A stretch of DNA of 64,000 nt. Origin: an uncultured Paracoccaceae bacterium. Its GTDB lineage: Bacteria > Pseudomonadota > Alphaproteobacteria > Rhodobacterales > Rhodobacteraceae. Where the stretch lies: contig CANMIX010000007.1 in assembly GCA_947497985.1 (NCBI GenBank), positions 164,196 to 228,195 of the forward strand. Direction: 5' to 3'. Below are positions 61,712-64,000 of this stretch, in pieces (within the stretch, counting starts at the first letter, position 1; the number at the start of each line of letters is the position of its first letter). The position numbers and the translations under genes were made by a program. Below the pieces are notes generated by a model. The model was not told the origin of the DNA and did not search any database. It saw only the letters and a program-made list of their open reading frames with translations.

Positions 61712-62545
61712 TCACTCTGAAAGCCAGTCCTGGAACCGGGTTTGTTGGGCCTTCAGGAACGCACTTTCTTGAATGCCCCATTTGGTTTCCAGCTCAAGCA
61801 AACGACCAGATTGCAGCCAGTCGTACTGCATGCCTGACATGAATTTACCAAAGACACAGCTTTCTTCGCCTTTAGGAACCGCCAATGCCCATGGGTTGTC
61901 GTCTTCGGTTTTCAACGGCATTTCGTATTCAGTATATTCGCCGGACGCCAGATCAGCGGCGATGGAGCTGTCATCAAACACCCAAGCGACACATTTCTTG
62001 TCGCGCAGCGCTTGCTTGGCCTCTGCGTTGCCGGTGAAGGCCACCACATTCGCGCCATAACGCTCTTCGACGATCTTGTTGTAGAACGCACCCTGCTTGC
62101 CACAGACCGGTTTGTCCGCGAGCTGAGACCACTCGGTAAAGCCAAGCGCTTTTGGGGCCATGATGTTGGTGCCGGATGTGTAGTAGTTAGGTTGAACAAC
62201 ACCAACCAGTTCACGGCGGTCTGCGCGGTCGGACATTGTTGCGATCATCAGATCGATCTTGCCCTGCTCTAGAAACTGCATGCGGTTCGAGGATTGAACA
62301 CCAACCAGTTCCAGTTCCACGCCAAGCGTTTCCGCAACCTCAGCGGCCATATCCGCTTCCATGCCAACCAGCGTGCCGGAACTATCCAGAAAGCCCCATG
62401 GTTTCGTGTCGGCTTTGACGCCAACAACGATCTTGCCGCGCTCGTTGATTTTGTTCCATGTGTCATTTGTACATGCTGCAGCGGCACTCGTGACGGATGT
62501 TGCAAGAACGGCGGCACTCGCCAGAAGGCTAGTGAAAATTTTCAT
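61712..62545 (-). CDS. Polar amino acid ABC transporter substrate-binding protein (family 3)
   Basis: A 277-residue periplasmic receptor with a signal peptide (residues 1-23, cleavage after AAA). GKIVVGVKADTKPWGFLDSSGTLVGMEADMAAEVAETLG is the family-3 first lobe, and LIATMSDRADRRELV carries the Arg that binds the ligand carboxylate. A Cys pair near residues 24 and 146 may form a disulphide. First gene of the operon that ends in the aminotransferase; a D- or L-amino acid is the likely ligand. Confidence 0.93.
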   Translation of the reverse strand: MKIFTSLLASAAVLATSVTSAAAACTNDTWNKINERGKIVVGVKADTKPWGFLDSSGTLVGMEADMAAEVAETLGVELELVGVQSSNRMQFLEQGKIDLMIATMSDRADRRELVGVVQPNYYTSGTNIMAPKALGFTEWSQLADKPVCGKQGAFYNKIVEERYGANVVAFTGNAEAKQALRDKKCVAWVFDDSSIAADLASGEYTEYEMPLKTEDDNPWALAVPKGEESCVFGKFMSGMQYDWLQSGRLLELETKWGIQESAFLKAQQTRFQDWLSE

Positions 62546-62655
62546 TTCGATCTCCCTGTAAGAGCTTGTTTGTTATGTCGCAGCGAAAAACTTGCAGGAT
62601 TCTCAGCGCTGATCTAATGCTGTTTCAAAATGGGTCATGCAAAAAAGGCATAGTT

Positions 62656-63567
62656 TTGGAGCTGAACTGGTTAGAAGATCTGATTGAGCTTGATGCCACG
62701 CGAAATTTTTCACTGGCAGCAAAGTCACGCAACATCACCCAACCTGCCTTTAGTCGGCGCGTTAAAGCCTTAGAAAATTGGGTTGGAACGCAATTGATCG
62801 ACCGCAGCACCTATCCTGTGAAACTCACTCCAGCAGGCGAAATTGTTCTCGAAGCGGCGCGAAATCTGTCACAGGATATGTTCCGACTGCGTGAAGAATG
62901 TCGGAACCTAGCCTCACATGATGCTGATACTTTAAGCATCAGTGCGCTGCATTCTATAGCACTTTGTATATACCCAGAGTACGGGCAGAGCCTGCGATCC
63001 CGTATCGGTCCGTTCACCACCCGGATGAATGCGACTGATTACTATGATTGTCTTGAGAGTCTTTCGCTTGGTCGTTGTGAGCTTGCCCTATGTTATGACC
63101 ACATCCTTGGTCCGCCAATTTTGAAAACCGGGCAGTTCCAAATCCAAAAAATTGCGCTGGATCCTTTGATTTTGGTTTCCGCGCCCTCTGCCGCAGAAGA
63201 GATGGAAGCGGCGCTCGTCAGCGAAACGGGAACAGCGAGCTTGCCACTGGTGTCTTACACCAACAGCTGTTTTTTGGGGAAAATGCAGGATGTGTTGACG
63301 CGATCCTACCAGGGGCATGGCGTAGGGTTTTACACAGTCTTTGAAAACTCAATGTCCGAGGCGATCCGCCGTATTGTATTGACAGAGGCCGGCATTGGCT
63401 GGCTCCCGCAAAGCGTGGTCGAGCAAGACTTGGCAACAGGCAATTTGGTGCAACTGAAAGGCCGTTCCGCTGTCATGGAGCTCGATGTGGTCCTGGTACG
63501 CAAACAAGGTGTGCAGTCCGAACTGGTCGAGCAAATTTGGCAAGACGCCTTGAAAACAAGGGAGTAA
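62656..63567 (+). CDS. LysR-family regulator, HypT (YjiE)-like
   Basis: About 303 residues if started at the TTG 62656, giving LELNWLEDLIELDATRNFSLAAKSRNITQPAFSRRVKALENW. This matches the N-terminus of HypT-like LysR proteins, and AAAAGG sits 10-16 nt upstream. The ATG at 62617 and the track TTG at 62566 are alternatives. SISALHSIALCIYP, PLVSYTNSCFLGKM and VLTEAGIGWLPQSVV parallel HypT in E. coli. It is divergent from the amino-acid importer and probably its regulator. Confidence 0.85.
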   Translation: MELNWLEDLIELDATRNFSLAAKSRNITQPAFSRRVKALENWVGTQLIDRSTYPVKLTPAGEIVLEAARNLSQDMFRLREECRNLASHDADTLSISALHSIALCIYPEYGQSLRSRIGPFTTRMNATDYYDCLESLSLGRCELALCYDHILGPPILKTGQFQIQKIALDPLILVSAPSAAEEMEAALVSETGTASLPLVSYTNSCFLGKMQDVLTRSYQGHGVGFYTVFENSMSEAIRRIVLTEAGIGWLPQSVVEQDLATGNLVQLKGRSAVMELDVVLVRKQGVQSELVEQIWQDALKTRE

Positions 63568-63754
63568 GGCGTCGAGCCGATGTTATTGTCGCCACTCTTG
63601 ATAAGGTAGCTACGCAGGTAGAGCCCTGCATGCACGACAGATGAGATAACGTGCCTTTGACGGAACAATCACGTAATTAAAAAGTGAAAGAAACTGGTGA
63701 AAACGCTTACAGGAACTTGCGAAGCCGCGCGCTAACCAAATTCGCAAAATCGCT

Positions 63755-63970
63755 CTATTCGTCGGAAATCAACAATTCTGCTTCGATTTCCAAGGCGAAA
63801 TTCAGTGGAAGCCCGTGTGTTCCAATTGCTGACCGTGCGTGACGTCCAATATCAGAACCAAAGACTTCTGCGATCAGATCACTAAATCCGTTGATGACCA
63901 AATACTGTTCCGCGTATCCCGGTTGACCTGTGCCCCAAGTTTCCTCCAGCTTGGCGCGGCGTCCTTGGGG
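63755..63970 (-). pseudogene. RidA (YjgF)-family protein fragment
   Basis: An open frame without a start codon, too short for the ORF track. Its product has GYAEQYLVINGFSDLIAEVFG and GRHARSAIGTHGLPLNFALEIEAELL, the C-terminal half of a RidA/YjgF enamine deaminase-type protein (normally about 130-155 residues), ending at TAG (63755-63757). An in-frame TAA at 63971-63973 interrupts the frame, and the residues before GYAEQ do not look like RidA. Either a truncated pseudogene or a gene with a frameshift beyond 63930. RidA detoxifies enamines from PLP enzymes, which would suit the nearby aminotransferase. Confidence 0.6.
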
Positions 63971-64000
63971 TTAAATCTTTGGCCTTAGGCAGCCATCTTG

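Noticed and set aside
1-64000. tRNA, rRNA, CRISPR arrays, prophage or complete insertion sequences
   Set aside because: Scanned by eye on both strands for cloverleaf-like tRNA ends, spaced repeats and transposase motifs; nothing convincing was seen. A tRNAscan or Infernal run would be decisive.

Overview
The window looks like a chromosomal segment of a Roseobacter-clade alphaproteobacterium (Rhodobacterales). This rests on the lysC-ptsP pair, the dense set of high-affinity uptake systems (TRAP, TTT, BCCT and three ABC importers) each with its own catabolic enzymes and regulator, the GlxA/CdhR-type regulators, and moderately high GC by eye. No rRNA, tRNA, CRISPR array, phage gene or intact transposase was recognised. 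The species cannot be named from the sequence alone.

Layout. (1) 1-5947, core genes: the 3' end of trkH, lysC, ptsP (EI-Ntr) and a glycerophosphodiester phosphodiesterase, with an AT-rich gene-free stretch at about 4610-4985. (2) 6017-10950: a TctCAB tripartite tricarboxylate-type transporter translationally coupled to uraH and uraD (urate degradation), with a divergent LysR gene. (3) 11021-14912: two response regulators, a PhnD-like periplasmic binding protein and a membrane histidine kinase. (4) 14964-20287: a TRAP transporter behind a DadA-like FAD oxidoreductase, with a divergent LysR gene. (5) 20328-31559: a carnitine/gamma-butyrobetaine cluster with two GlxA/CdhR-like regulators, beta-keto acid cleavage enzyme, SDR, carnitine dehydrogenase-thioesterase fusion, BCCT carrier, acyl-CoA dehydrogenase, NDP-forming acyl-CoA synthetase and CaiD-like hydratase. 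(6) 31684-33923: two secreted proteins of unclear function and a MarR regulator. (7) 33976-47007: a uronate/alginate-type island with mannonate dehydratase, Gfo/Idh oxidoreductase, MATE carrier, GntR regulator, oligosaccharide ABC importer, PL15-like lyase, KdgF-like cupin and a beta-hydroxyacid dehydrogenase. (8) 47342-51724: a DUF475/TerC-like membrane protein with a structured upstream region, then an arsenate-resistance operon (ArsR-ArsC fusion, GAPDH, ArsJ). (9) 51846-57551: an IclR regulator and a Liv-type ABC importer. (10) 58369-63567: a polar amino-acid ABC importer with a D-amino-acid aminotransferase-like enzyme and a divergent HypT-like LysR gene. A RidA-family fragment lies at the right edge.

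How the genes fit together. Most blocks follow one plan: a regulator faces an operon that couples import of a small organic nitrogen or carbon compound to the first degradation steps. The clearest reconstructions are carnitine to glycine betaine (import by BCCT, oxidation, acetyl-CoA-dependent cleavage, thioester hydrolysis) and uronate oligomers to keto-deoxy sugars (ABC import, cytoplasmic exo-lyase, KdgF, reductase; ManD makes 2-keto-3-deoxygluconate). KDG kinase and aldolase are not in the window. Coordinates use the start I judged best, often downstream of the ORF-track start, on the basis of Shine-Dalgarno position and family N-termini. All functional assignments come from motif reading without database searches.
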